A stretch of DNA of 64,000 nucleotides from CAIWHR01 sp963741355 (GTDB taxonomy: Bacteria > Pseudomonadota > Gammaproteobacteria > Burkholderiales > Casimicrobiaceae), in assembly GCA_963741355.1 (NCBI GenBank), contig CAVUIG010000031.1:5345-69344 (forward strand), in the 5' to 3' direction. The translations under genes were made by a program, and so were the position numbers. The notes beneath the pieces were generated by a model. That model was not told the origin of the DNA, searched no databases, and was given only the letters and a program-made list of their open reading frames with translations. Each line of letters begins with the position of its first letter. Position 1 is the first letter of the stretch. Shown piece after piece: positions 45,409-56,661 of this stretch.

Positions 45409-46369
45409 TGGACGTCCTGCTCGCCAATCCGCGCGGATTCTGCGCCGGCGTCGACCGCGCGATCGCGATCGTGCTGCAGGCGCTCGCCAAGTTCGGAGCG
45501 CCGATCTACGTGCGGCACGAGGTCGTCCACAACAAGTTCGTCGTCGACGACCTGCGCGCCAAGGGTGCGATCTTCGTCGAGGAGCTGGCCGAAGTTCCGT
45601 CCGGCAGCACGGTGGTTTTCTCCGCGCATGGCGTGTCGAAGGCCGTGCGCGCCGAGGCCGACGCGCGCGGGCTCCGCGTGTTCGACGCGACCTGCCCGCT
45701 GGTCACCAAGGTCCACGTCGAGATCGCCAAGATGCACGAGCGCGGCCTCGAGATCGTCATGATCGGCCACAGGGGACACCCGGAAGTCGAGGGAACGATG
45801 GGGCAGTGCGAAGGCGGCGTTTACCTCGTCGAAACCGTCGACGACGTGCGCCGCCTGGACGTGCGCGATCCCGCCAATCTCGCGTACGTCACGCAGACGA
45901 CCCTGTCGGTCGACGATGCCGCCGGGATCGTCGCTGCGCTCAGGGAGCGGTTTCCCGGAATCGTCGGCCCGAAGAAGGACGACATCTGCTACGCGACGCA
46001 GAACCGGCAGGATGCCGTGAAGTTCATCGCGCCGCGGGTCGACGTGGTGATCGTCGTCGGCAGCCCGAACAGCTCCAATTCCAATCGGCTGCGCGAAGTC
46101 GCCGCGCACCGAGGCATTCCCGCGTACATGGTCGACCGCGCCGACGAGCTCCGCCCCGAATGGATCGAGGGCAAGCTGCGTGTCGGCATCACGGCCGGCG
46201 CGTCGGCGCCGGAGGTGCTCGTCCGCGAAGTCGTCGCGCGCCTCGAGTCGCTGGGCGTCGCCCGCGTGCATGAGGTCGACGGTGCCGCGGAGACGGTCGT
46301 GTTTCCGCTCCCCAAGGGGCTCGGCGCGCATCCGGACACCAAGACGGCGCCACGTCGTCGCGAAGCTGA
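45408..46369 (+). CDS. ispH: 4-hydroxy-3-methylbut-2-enyl diphosphate reductase IspH
   Basis: This is the last enzyme of the MEP isoprenoid pathway, with a [4Fe-4S] cluster held by the cysteines in PRGFCAGVDRAI, DATCPLVTKVH and DICYATQNRQDA. His residues lie in VRHEVVHNKFV, SAHGVS and IGHRGHPEV. The second of two adjacent ATGs (45408) has better spacing from GGGAGG. The recorded frame stays open to 46532, overlapping the opposite DUF2069 gene. The family ends soon after VVFPLPKGL, and two CG losses near 46350-46362 would give a stop at 46369 and a normal length of about 320. The 3' end is therefore inferred. Confidence 0.93.
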
Positions 46370-46393
46370 TCCGGGTTGCCCGGATTCCGTGCG

Positions 46394-46757
46394 TCACACG
46401 CTGTTGCGCGCGCTCCGGAACGACGCCAGCAGGGCCGCGAACGCGAGGACCGCGAGTCCGGCTGCCATGGCCGCGACGAGCGCGTGGCGTCCGGATTCGC
46501 TCAGCGCCCGCACGAGCGCCTCGCCGAAATAGATCGGCAGCAGCAGCGATGCGGCTTGGCGCGCCCTGTGCGAGCCGCGGGCCATGGCGAGCCACAGGAT
46601 CGCGAGCGGCAGCGCCTTCAGCGCCAGCCACGATCCGCCCGGGCGCAGCGGCGCCAGCAGCGTTTCCCAGAGCAATTCGGTGAGCGCCAGCGCGAAGACG
46701 GCCGCGAGGGCAATGCGATGCCATCGCGCGGCGGCATCTCTTGAGCTCGCGCGACAC
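46394..46757 (-). CDS. DUF2069 family small membrane protein
   Basis: This is a predicted inner-membrane protein of about 120 residues with four hydrophobic segments and the family hallmark LLAPLRPGGSWLALKALPL. The second half (YFGEALVRALSESGRHALVAAMAAGLAVLAFAALLA) is typical. The open frame alone would start from a TTG at 46675. Upstream codons in the same frame (RIALAAVFALALTELLWETLL) clearly belong to it, and a GTG at 46757 (SRELK) fits if one pair is restored near 46740. It is convergent with ispH. Function unknown. Confidence 0.75.
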
Positions 46758-46763
46758 GCGGCG

Positions 46764-48312
46764 CTACGACACGGCGGTGAATTCGTAGAGCTCGAACCCC
46801 GGGCCGTGCTCGACCAGCTTCAGCAGCACCGCGAGCCCGGTCTCGCCGCCGCGCCGCAGCGTGATGCCCTGCTCGACCTGGAAGGTCTTCTCGGGGACCA
46901 GCAACTGCGAGGGCGCCGGCTCGGGACCGTTCGCCGATCCGTCCTCGGGCAGCACCACGACCGGGACGAACTGCTCGTCGGCGGCACCCTCCGGAATCGC
47001 CGCGGCGGCCTCCGGATTGTCGGTGAGGAGCTCGCAGCCGAACTCGAGCCCGCTGCCTTTGAGCGTGTTGCGGAACCAGCGCACCATCGCGACCTGAACG
47101 CCGGTCTTGCCCTCGACCCGCAACGCGATCAGGTCGCCGATCCGCAGGGCGGTCGGATTCGGGTCGATCTGGCGCAGCGCGTAGCCGGCCGGCGTATGGT
47201 TGATGACCTGGCATCCGGTCATCGGCGGCAGACCCTTCGGCGGTTGCGCGACGCCCGCATGCACGCCGCGACTGTATTGCCAGACACCGTAGAGCCCCGC
47301 GCACATCACGACGCGGGCGCGCGACGGCAGCCGGTTGAATTGACGCGCCGGCGGAATGGCCCATTGCCGCAACAGCCGGCGCAGCAGCGCGATGTACTTG
47401 CAGGCGCGACACCGCACCGGGCGAGATGCCCAGCGGAACGTCGCCTCCGGCGTCGAGCTTGCGCAGCTCTTCCTGGATCTGGAAGGCGAGGTCGAAGGTC
47501 AGCAGGAAGATCTTGCTCCCGTCGATCGAGCCACCCTTGTTGGCGGAAAAGGGCGGGAAGTCGTGCCCGACGGGGATGATGGCAACCGCCTTTGCCATCC
47601 GATGCACCGGGGCGACGTCGGTCAGCTTCGCCCAGTGACTGTGGTCCTGCAGGTAGCGCAGCACCGTCGCGAGCTGGCCGGGATGGAATCCGTACGGATT
47701 GGCGAGCGCCAGCAGCAGCGACTGAAGATAGGTGCGCTCCGGGGTCATCTCCGGCGCCTCGTTCGCGATCGCGCTGTGATTGAGGTGACGCTCGCGCGAG
47801 AACGCGTAGATCGCGTGCCCGTCCTGCCAGGTCTTCGGCGGCACGGGCGAGTACGACAGGTAGCTGTTGATGAGGATGCGCGCCGTGCACTGCAGGCAGC
47901 GGAAGACGAGCGCGGCCAGCACGCGATTGCCCGACAGCAGGATCCGCTTGTCGGCCTCGTGCACGAGCAGATGCTTGTACGCGACCGACAACTCGTGCGC
48001 GAGGCCCAGCGCCGCCTTGGCCGCGTCGAGACCTGCGCCCGACAGCGGATGCGATGCCCGCGCGTATTCCTTTTCCAGCAGCGGCCAGAGCATCCCCGCC
48101 GTCGCCCAGTAACGCTCGGCGAGCTCGAACCGGCGCGACTCGCTCATCGCGACGCGGTTGATGGCCGCGAGCGAGTCCCCGATGACGCTTGCTGCTTCGA
48201 CCGGGTCGCGCTTCAGCGCCTCGTCCAGCCACTCGAATACCTTCGCCGGCCGGGTTTCCGGCGGGTTCGCGGGGCGCGGGTCGAGCGGCGGCAGGGTGAG
48301 CGCGAGGGGCAT
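46764..48312 (-). CDS. PilZ-like domain protein of a betaproteobacterial family, one frame break
   Basis: This is a cytoplasmic protein of about 517 residues. The first about 310 residues are helical and Leu/Ala-rich (VFEWLDEALKRDPVEAASVIGDSLAAINRVAMSE-type) with no recognised domain. The C-terminal part contains a PilZ-like barrel (GCQVINHTPAGYALRQID, GDLIALRV, VAMVRWFRN), so c-di-GMP binding is possible. However, the RXXXR half of the PilZ motif is not evident. The frame breaks at about 47410 and is restored by one GC pair. It has sometimes been annotated loosely as a chaperone; I see no basis for that. Confidence 0.65.
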
Positions 48313-48318
48313 GGCGGG

Positions 48319-49278
48319 TCAGGCTGTCTCAGGCGATTGTAAGCGATGCCCCGCTTCTGCGCCGATTGAGTCCGTCGCGGTGTGGCATTCGGCCGCGGCT
48401 TCGCGGCCACGTCTCCCGGGCACCTTCAGTCGCGAAGGAAACGGATTACGGGCTCCATCTGGTTCGTGGGACATCAGCATCGGTGCGTGCCCGACGCCCG
48501 CGATTTCCACGACGCGCGGACGGGGCCCGCGAGCCGACATTTCGGCGGCGGTCGCCGCGGAGAGCAGGTCCGATTGGGCGCCGCGCAGCACGAGCGTCGG
48601 ACAACGGATGCGATCCCAGAGGGGCCAGAGGTCGGGCGGCGCCGCCGTGGTCCGGAAGGGAACGGCGATGCCCGGGTCGTAGGCGAGGCCCCAGCGGCCG
48701 TCGGCACGCTGCCGGACGTTGGTGCGGACGATGTGGTCCCACTGCGCATCGTCGAGCGCGCCGAACGGCGCGGAGATCGTGCGCACGTACTGCGCGATTT
48801 CATCGTACGTCGCGAACGTCGGGTCGGTGCCGAAATAGCCGCGGATCCGCTCCACCGCAGCCGCTTCGATGGTCGGTCCGACGTCGTTGACGACAAGCCG
48901 CGCGATGGGCGAGGCGGATTGCGCGGCCATCGTCATTCCGAGCAGACCGCCCATCGACGTTCCGATCCAGCCGACGGCCTCGGCGCCGCTTCGCGCAATC
49001 AGCGCCGTCAACGTCGTCAGGTACGTGGGAAACGTGTAATCGTTGGGGTCGGCGAGCCATTCGCTCTCGCCACGACCGGGCATGTCCACCGAAATCACGC
49101 GGTGCGTCGACGCGAGCGCTTCGGCGATCGTGTCGAAATCGCGCGCGTTACGCCCGACGCCGTGGACGCAGATCACGACCCGCGGATTGGCGGGGTCGCC
49201 CCATTCGAAATACACGACGCGGTGAAAGCCGTGCGGCGAGAGGCTGGCGAAATGGCTGCGATGGGGTTGCATCGGCAC
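48319..49278 (-). CDS. Alpha/beta-hydrolase fold protein
   Basis: This is a serine hydrolase. The oxyanion block is CVHGVGRNARDFD, the nucleophile elbow is GWIGTSMGGLLGM (Ser in GXSXG), the acid is in TLVLRGAQSDLL, and the catalytic His is in IAGVGHAPMLM. The recorded frame runs 319 residues. The family usually ends a few residues after the His, and an alternative frame reads QMEPVIRFLRD then stops at 48426. So a CG loss near 48467 probably extends it artificially. It lies 6 bp upstream of the PilZ-like gene on the same strand. Substrate unknown. Confidence 0.85.
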   Translation of the reverse strand: MPMQPHRSHFASLSPHGFHRVVYFEWGDPANPRVVICVHGVGRNARDFDTIAEALASTHRVISVDMPGRGESEWLADPNDYTFPTYLTTLTALIARSGAEAVGWIGTSMGGLLGMTMAAQSASPIARLVVNDVGPTIEAAAVERIRGYFGTDPTFATYDEIAQYVRTISAPFGALDDAQWDHIVRTNVRQRADGRWGLAYDPGIAVPFRTTAAPPDLWPLWDRIRCPTLVLRGAQSDLLSAATAAEMSARGPRPRVVEIAGVGHAPMLMSHEPDGARNPFPSRLKVPGRRGREAAAECHTATDSIGAEAGHRLQSPETA

Positions 49279-49434
49279 GGCGATCCGTTTGCGAATTCGA
49301 CACGCCGATGCTCGGCGATTTGGCGCGCCCCGTCAACGTGCTGTCGGGACTGCGGGCGCCGGCTCTTCTCATCGCGCGCATTTGGCCGCAAAATGTCATC
49401 AGCTCCGATCACAACGACTCCTGAGGAACCGATC

Positions 49435-49848
49435 ATGCGCCACCGCAAGGCTCGCTCGCGCATCTCCGTAATGGCGCTGGCCCTGACGGCGCTCGTCGCC
49501 GCCGGCTGCGCGCCGGACGACATGGTGAACCGCAAGGCGACCGGGTTCGACGCCTTCACCGCGCAGATCGCGTCACGATGCAACCCGCTGATGCTGGGGT
49601 CGCACAACATCGGGCAGGAGCTCATGTACAGCCACGGGATCGGCGATGACAGCTACGACTACTTCCTCGACATCACGTCGCGCGTCTACTACGGGCAGAT
49701 CTCGACCGCGTCGTACCGCGGCGCGGTGCTGAGCTTCTTCGGCGCGGGCGACGACACGAACCGCGGCATCGACTGCATCATCGCGAACCTGCCGTCGACG
49801 CCGCCGCCGGTTCCGGACGGCCCCGCGAAGCGGATCAATCAGCTCTAG
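49435..49848 (+). CDS. Orphan lipoprotein of unknown function
   Basis: This is a 137-residue protein with a type II signal (MRHRKARSRISVMALALTAL..., lipobox AAGC near residue 25), starting 7 nt after an AGGA site. The mature part is short and acidic with Tyr-rich text (GDDSYDYFLDITSRVYYG) and two cysteines (SRCNP and IDCIIANLP) that could form a disulfide. A Pro-rich tail follows. I do not recognise a family. The last 14 bp overlap the convergent Nudix gene end. The window's lspA would process it. Confidence 0.75.
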   Translation: MRHRKARSRISVMALALTALVAAGCAPDDMVNRKATGFDAFTAQIASRCNPLMLGSHNIGQELMYSHGIGDDSYDYFLDITSRVYYGQISTASYRGAVLSFFGAGDDTNRGIDCIIANLPSTPPPVPDGPAKRINQL

Positions 49849-50524
49849 GGCGCTTCGCACCGTCGCCGGCTGCGAGCGTGCGCTCGAGGATCAGCAGCAT
49901 TGCCGCCGTCGCGCCCCAGATGTAGCGGTCGCGCCAGGGAATCGCCCAGTAGTCGCGCCGCAAGGCGCCCAGCATCCGGAAATGCCGCTGCCGGTTCGCG
50001 GGATCGAGCACGAATTCGAGCGGCACCTCGAAGGCTTCGGCGACTTCGACCGGATCGGTCTTGAGCACGAACGGCGGCTCGACCCATCCCACCACCGGCG
50101 TCACGCGATAGCCGCTGACGGTCTCGTAGTTCTCGAGCCGGCCCAGCACCGTGACGCGCTCCGCCGGCAAGCCGATTTCCTCGGATGCCTCGCGCAGCGC
50201 CGCGGCGGCGATCGACACGTCGCCTGCCTCCACACGACCGCCGGGAAAGCTGATCTGCCCCGGATGATCGGGAAGATCTGCGCTGCGTTGCGTGAGGAGA
50301 AGCTGCAGCCCGCCATCGCGGTTGACGAGCGGCACGAGCACCGCCGCAGGGGTCGGGTCGCCTTCCCTGCCGGGCAGGCGAAATCCGTCGGAGAGATTCT
50401 TCGCCGCCTCGGGCGCCGGACGCGCGAGGCGCTCGGCGAGCCACTCGCGTTGCGCCGAAGGGGGTAGGTGAAACAGGGGAAGGGGCATCCGGCGGGGCGC
50501 GGTCGAGTCGATGGCCCGCGTCAC
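49835..50524 (-). CDS. Nudix hydrolase, CoA-diphosphatase type
   Basis: This is a 229-residue enzyme of the NudL/NUDT7-like group that cleaves CoA and acyl-CoA to phosphopantetheine derivatives. The family block LLLTQRSADLPDHPGQISFPGG precedes the Nudix box (GGRVEAGDVSIAAAALREASEEIGL, with the metal-binding REXXEE). A downstream DYWAIPWRDRYIWGATAAMLLIL segment is also group-typical. It is the last gene on the minus strand after the TauE permease, 87 bp from it. Confidence 0.88.
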   Translation of the reverse strand: MTRAIDSTAPRRMPLPLFHLPPSAQREWLAERLARPAPEAAKNLSDGFRLPGREGDPTPAAVLVPLVNRDGGLQLLLTQRSADLPDHPGQISFPGGRVEAGDVSIAAAALREASEEIGLPAERVTVLGRLENYETVSGYRVTPVVGWVEPPFVLKTDPVEVAEAFEVPLEFVLDPANRQRHFRMLGALRRDYWAIPWRDRYIWGATAAMLLILERTLAAGDGAKRPRAD

Positions 50525-50611
50525 GCATTCTACCGCCGCCGGAAATGCGACTCGCGAACGCGACAGGCCGATCGGTGAATGTTACGGTGAAGATGAACGC
50601 GGCGCGCGGCG

Positions 50612-51391
50612 TCAGAGCACGAGCTTGCCGCCGACCACGAACAATACCGAAGCGAGTCCCGCACGCAACACGCCGTCCGGGACGCGCGCCGAGAGCATGC
50701 TGCCGAGCCAGATGCCGGGGAGCGAGCCGATCAGCAGGCTGCCCAGCAGCCCCCAATTGACGGTTCCCAGATGCGCGTGGCCCAACCCGGCCACGAGCGT
50801 CAGCGGCACGGCGTGCGCGATGTCCGTGCCGACGATCTGAGCCGTCGGCAACCGCGGATACAGGAAGAGCAGCGCGGTGACGCCCAGCGCACCGGCTCCG
50901 ACCGACGACAGCGTGACGAGGATGCCCAGCAACAATCCCACGAGCACAGTCAGGACGCCGAGCTGGCGCTCCTGCCAGGCGCCTTCCTTGCGCGCCCCGA
51001 TCCGCTGCAGCCAGTTTCGTCCGAGGATCGCCAGCGCCGTGAGGAGCAATGCGACGCCGAGGCTTCGCGTAATCACCCGCGAAAACAGCGCGTGATCCAC
51101 CTCCAGCGAACTGAGCGCCCATAGCGTCAGCAAAGCGCCTGGAAGGCTTCCCGCCGTGAGACGGCCGACGATTCCCCATTGGATATGGCCGTGCCGCGCA
51201 TGGACGATGGTGCCGCCGGTCTTCGTCGCCGCCGCGTAGAGAAGGTCCGTTCCCACTGCGGTGGCGGGTGCAATTCCGAACAGCAGAACGAGCAGCGGCG
51301 TCATCAGCGCACCGCCGCCGACGCCGGTCATCCCGACGATCATGCCGACGACGAATCCGGACAGGCTGTAGACGAGATCGAACGGGATCAT
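50612..51391 (-). CDS. TauE/SafE family anion permease
   Basis: This is a 259-residue membrane protein with about eight hydrophobic segments. Both repeat halves carry the family signature: GMTGVGGGALMTPLLVLLFGI with the AVGTDLLYAAATK block in the first, and LSSVGAGALGVTALLFLYP with the IVGTDIAHAVP block in the second. Members move sulfite, sulfoacetate, sulfate-derived or other organic anions. It follows cysN by 86 bp on the same strand, so export of excess sulfite or exchange of sulfur oxyanions is the likely role, inferred from context. Confidence 0.87.
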   Translation of the reverse strand: MIPFDLVYSLSGFVVGMIVGMTGVGGGALMTPLLVLLFGIAPATAVGTDLLYAAATKTGGTIVHARHGHIQWGIVGRLTAGSLPGALLTLWALSSLEVDHALFSRVITRSLGVALLLTALAILGRNWLQRIGARKEGAWQERQLGVLTVLVGLLLGILVTLSSVGAGALGVTALLFLYPRLPTAQIVGTDIAHAVPLTLVAGLGHAHLGTVNWGLLGSLLIGSLPGIWLGSMLSARVPDGVLRAGLASVLFVVGGKLVL

Positions 51392-51477
51392 GGGGCGGGA
51401 ATCCGGTGCGGCCTAGGCGTGGACGATCTCGCGGACGCGAGTCGCGTGCGAGACATGAAATGATAGCTGGAACGAGG

Positions 51478-52740
51478 TCACTGCACCATCCCCGCCGCGA
51501 CGGTGTTGTTGGTCACGTCGTCGACGAGAATGAAGCTGCCGGTGACGCGGTTCGCGTCGTATGGCTCGGCGAAGATCGGCTGCGCGAGCGTCAGCGCGAT
51601 CCGCCCGATGTCGTTTCGCGCCAGCGTCGGCGGCGAAGGCTCATGCTGCTGCGTCGAGATGTTCCAGCGGTCGTCGACGCGTTCGACGCGGGCGCGCACC
51701 TCCCGCGTGGTATGGCGCAGCAGATACGTTCGACGCGCGTCGAGCGGCGCATCGCCCAGCCAGCACACCGTCGCAGTGACTGAGCGCGCAACTGCCGGCT
51801 CGTTGTCGGCGCGCACCAGCATGTCGCCGCGCGAAACGTCGAGCTCATCGTCGAGGAAAAGCGTCACCGACGCGTGCAGGCCGGCCGCGGCCTGCGGTCC
51901 GTCGTAGGTCTCGATGCCGCGAATCCGCGTCCTGATGCCGGAGGGGAGGGCGGTGACGGCGTCGCCGACCGCGATCGAACCGGATTCGATGCGCCCCATG
52001 TACCCACGCGATCGGTTCTCGGTCGGTCGAGCGACCAGCTGGACCGGGAACCGGAACGGCGAGGCGGAGAGATCCGACGAGACTTCGGCCGTTTCCAGGA
52101 TCTGCAGCAGCGTCGGGCCGTCGTACCAGGGGAGCCGTTCGCCGCGATCGACGATCATGTCGCCATCGAGCGCGGAGATCGGCACGAACCGCACGTCGTC
52201 GATGCCGCTGCGGCGGGCGAATGCGGTGAACTCGGTGACGATCCGGGTGAAGGCCTCCTCGCGAAACTCGACGAGGTCCATCTTGTTCACCGCGACGACG
52301 AGATGCGGGATGCCGACGAGATGCGCGACGGTCGCGTGCCGGCGCGTCTGCGTGACGACGCCGTGGCGCGCGTCGACGAGCAGGATCGCGAGCTGCGCGG
52401 TGGACGCCGCGGTCACCATGTTGCGCGTGTACTGCTCGTGCCCGGGCGCGTCAGCGATGATGAATTTGCGCAGCCCCGTGGCGAAATAGCGGTAGGCGAC
52501 GTCGATCGTAATGCCCTGCTCGCGCTCGGCGGTGAGGCCGTCGGTCAGCAGCGCGAGATCGAGCGCCGTGCCGCGCCGCTGCGACGTGCGCTCGAGCGCG
52601 GCGAGCTGGTCGGCGAGGATCGCCTTCGTGTCGTAGAGGAGGCGCCCGATCAGCGTGCTCTTGCCGTCGTCGACGCTTCCGGCGGTGAGAAACCGCAGTA
52701 CGCCGTGATCGAGCACGTCCGGGGATTCGATCGCCGACAT
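51478..52740 (-). CDS. cysN: Sulfate adenylyltransferase subunit 1 (GTPase) CysN
   Basis: This is a 420-residue GTPase subunit of ATP sulfurylase. G1 is GSVDDGKSTLIGRLL, the switch I region TAEREQGITIDVAYRYF, G3 ADAPGHEQYTRN, G4 VNKMDLV. Two beta-barrel domains follow as in elongation factors. It lacks a fused CysC kinase, so it is the assimilatory form feeding APS directly to the reductase. The ATG at 52740 shares one base with the cysD stop (TGATG), and a longer upstream frame is discarded as cysD shadow. Confidence 0.96.
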   Translation of the reverse strand: MSAIESPDVLDHGVLRFLTAGSVDDGKSTLIGRLLYDTKAILADQLAALERTSQRRGTALDLALLTDGLTAEREQGITIDVAYRYFATGLRKFIIADAPGHEQYTRNMVTAASTAQLAILLVDARHGVVTQTRRHATVAHLVGIPHLVVAVNKMDLVEFREEAFTRIVTEFTAFARRSGIDDVRFVPISALDGDMIVDRGERLPWYDGPTLLQILETAEVSSDLSASPFRFPVQLVARPTENRSRGYMGRIESGSIAVGDAVTALPSGIRTRIRGIETYDGPQAAAGLHASVTLFLDDELDVSRGDMLVRADNEPAVARSVTATVCWLGDAPLDARRTYLLRHTTREVRARVERVDDRWNISTQQHEPSPPTLARNDIGRIALTLAQPIFAEPYDANRVTGSFILVDDVTNNTVAAGMVQ

Positions 52741-53699
52741 CAGAAATACCCTTCCTTCTTGCGCAATTCCATCGAAGCGTCGTTGGTCTGGTCGTCGAGG
52801 CGCGTCGCGCCGCGCTCGGTGATCGTCGTCGCTGCAGTCTCGGCGATGATGGCTTCCACGGTCGCCGCCGACGATGCCACCGGCGCCGTGCACGTGATGT
52901 CGCCGACCGTCCGGAAGCGCACCGAAGCGTGCTCGACCGTCTCGCCCTCGCGCGGCGGGGTGAGCTCGGTGACCGGTACCAGCGCCGTGCCGCGGCGCAC
53001 GACCCGCCGCGTGTGTGCGTAGTAGATCGACGGTATGTCCAGCCGCTCGCGCGCGATGTACTGCCAGATGTCGAGCTCGGTCCAGTTCGAGATCGGGAAC
53101 ACGCGGACGTTCTCGCCCGGATGCACGCGGGCATTGTAGAGATTCCACAGCTCCGGACGCTGATTCTTGGGATCCCATTGCCCGAAGGCGTCGCGGAACG
53201 AGAAGATGCGCTCCTTCGCGCGCGCCTTCTCCTCGTCGCGGCGGGCACCGCCGATCAGCGCGTCGAAGCCGAACTCGGCAACGGCGTCGAGCAGCGTCAC
53301 CGATTGGTGCGGATTGCGGCTTTCCTCGGCGTGCTTCAGCACGACCCGGCCGGCCGCGATCGAATCGTCGAGCGTGCGCACGATCAGCCGCTCGCCGAGC
53401 TCCGCGGCGCGCCGGTTGCGGCAGGCGATGACTTCAGGGAAATTGTGCCCGGTATCGATGTGCAGCAGCGGGAACGGAAATCGGCCCGGGCGGAACGCCT
53501 TTTCGGCGAGGCGCAGCAGCACGAGCGAATCCTTGCCGCCGGAAAAGAGCAGCGCGGGATTGCGGCACTGGCCGGCGACCTCGCGCAGGATATGGATCGC
53601 CTCCGACTCGAGCCAGCCGAGGTGGTCGGAATCGGCGGGAGAAACCGCGCCCACCGCGGACCGCGCGCCAAGCTCCCGATCCAGGGTCGCGGTCGTCAT
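52740..53699 (-). CDS. cysD: Sulfate adenylyltransferase subunit 2 CysD
   Basis: This is the 319-residue catalytic subunit that adenylates sulfate. The PP-loop is LLFSGGKDSLVLLRLAEKA. The family blocks HIDTGHNFPEVIACRNR, ALIGGARRDEEKARAKER and SNWTELDIWQYI are all intact, as is the C-terminal LRKKEGYF. The ATG at 53699 overlaps the cysH stop (ATGA), and residues encoded further upstream are cysH read in another frame. Works as a heterodimer with CysN. Confidence 0.96.
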   Translation of the reverse strand: MTTATLDRELGARSAVGAVSPADSDHLGWLESEAIHILREVAGQCRNPALLFSGGKDSLVLLRLAEKAFRPGRFPFPLLHIDTGHNFPEVIACRNRRAAELGERLIVRTLDDSIAAGRVVLKHAEESRNPHQSVTLLDAVAEFGFDALIGGARRDEEKARAKERIFSFRDAFGQWDPKNQRPELWNLYNARVHPGENVRVFPISNWTELDIWQYIARERLDIPSIYYAHTRRVVRRGTALVPVTELTPPREGETVEHASVRFRTVGDITCTAPVASSAATVEAIIAETAATTITERGATRLDDQTNDASMELRKKEGYF

Positions 53700-54444
53700 G
53701 TCGCCGCTCCCGCGGTCTCGGAGGCCGGCGCGGCGCTCGGCTTGACGGCGGACCGGCGCGGATGCAATCCGCATTCCTTGTGCTCGGGTGCCTCCCACCA
53801 CCAGCGCCCTGCGCGCACGTCCTCGCCGGGTTGGATGGCGCGCGTGCACGGCGCGCAGCCGATCGACGCGTAGCCCCGGTCATGCAAGGCGTTGTACGGA
53901 ACGTCGTGACCGCGCAGGTACGACCAGACATCGGCCTCGCTCCAATCGGCCAGCGGATTGAATTTCGGCAGCGCGTGCACGGCGTCGAACTCCTCGAGCG
54001 CGACGCCGGAGCGGGTCACCGATTGCGCGCGCCGAAGGCCCGTGATCCATGCGCCCTTCGCGACCAGCGCGCGCTGCAGGGGCTCGGTCTTGCGAACGGC
54101 GCAGCAGGCCTTGCGCAATTCGACGCCGTCGTAGAAGGCATTGACGCCGTGCTCGCGAACGAACGCCTGCAGTCGGCGCGTATCCGGCGCATAGATGTCG
54201 ATCGGCAAGCCGTAACGCCTGCGGACCCGGTCGATCAGCGCATGCGTTTCTTCGGGAAGGCGACCCGTGTCCAGCGTAAAGATCCGGATCGGCAGGTTCT
54301 CCCGGGCGATGAGGTCGAGCAGCACCATGTCCTCGGCACCGAAGCTCGATGCGAGCACCGCAGGGGCGTGCTGCGTCGCGACCGGCGCAAGAGGGCCGCG
54401 GCCTCGGCAATTCGCAGCGCGAGCGTGCCGGTGCCGCCATCCAC
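53696..54444 (-). CDS. cysH: Adenylyl-sulfate (APS) reductase CysH, apparently continuous with the DUF934 frame
   Basis: This is a thioredoxin-dependent reductase making sulfite from APS. It shows the PAPS/APS-binding SFGAEDMVLLDLI and TLDTGRLPEETHALI blocks. Iron-sulfur cysteines are in LRKACCAVRKTEPL and IGCAPCTRAI, which mark the APS-using form, and the C-terminal HKECGLH carries the catalytic Cys. The likely N-terminus is a GTG at 54444 (VDGGTGTLALRIAEAAALL). A frame break near 54385 is repaired by two CG pairs. No stop codon separates this reading from the DUF934 sequence upstream, so the two may be one protein. Confidence 0.92.
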
Positions 54445-54930
54445 GGCGATCCCGGGTGCGCGTCGCCGAAACCAGGGCTGCGGCGTGCGCGACGTCGCCG
54501 CATAGACCCCGGCGAAGTCGGAGAGTCCCGCCAGCGCCTCTTCGGCATCGCGGTCCGTGCGAACGGCAAACGCATCGAAGCCACATTCGGCGAGCGCGTA
54601 GAGCTGGTCGCGCAGCACGTCGCCGATCGCGCGAAGCTCGCCGCGGAAGCCATGCCGGTCGCGCAGGAGTCGTGCGATCGAATAGCCGCGTCCGTCGTTG
54701 AACGTCGGAAAATCGACCGCGATCACCGGCAACGAAGCGACATCGTCGTGGAGCGCCGCGGGATCGTCGGCCGGCGCCAGCCAGACGCCGACGTCGGCGC
54801 GGGCCCGCAGCGCGTCGCGCTCGGCCTGCCACAGCTTGAGGGGGACGATCGCCGGCGTCCCGACCGGTACGTCGGCAAGCGCGATCGCGTCGCGCAGCAG
54901 CGTGAAACGATCCTCGCGACCGCGCCGTTC

Positions 54931-54947
<17 letters not shown>
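54445..54947 (-). CDS. DUF934 domain (sulfite-reductase-associated), frame broken
   Basis: This is a domain of about 169 residues always found beside cysI/cysH in such operons. It starts MPPLIRNGAV at 54947, overlapping the cysI stop by 17 bp. The frame shifts near 54920 (two CG pairs restore EDRFTLLRDAIALADVP). It continues VPVGTPAIVPLKLWQAERDAL and then the hallmark VIAVDFPTFNDGRGYSIARLLR near residue 80. The function is unproven; a sulfite-reductase partner role is suspected from co-occurrence. I find no stop before cysH in any minus-strand frame. Confidence 0.82.
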
Positions 54948-56589
<1,642 letters not shown>

Positions 56590-56661
56590 CCGTCGATCCC
56601 GCCTTATAAACAGGGATATAGAATACTGACGGGTCGCTATAATTTGAAAGAATATAAAGTC
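56590..56661. promoter_or_regulatory. AT-rich divergent promoter region of the sulfur operon
   Basis: Seventy-two AT-rich bases in an otherwise GC-rich setting separate cysI and the chelatase gene. TATAAT at 56638-56643 is a perfect -10 for the plus strand, with no matching -35. This suggests activator dependence, as for CysB-controlled genes. TTATAAAC at 56604-56611 and TATAG/TATAA repeats could be activator contacts; no regulator gene is nearby. Confidence 0.6.
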
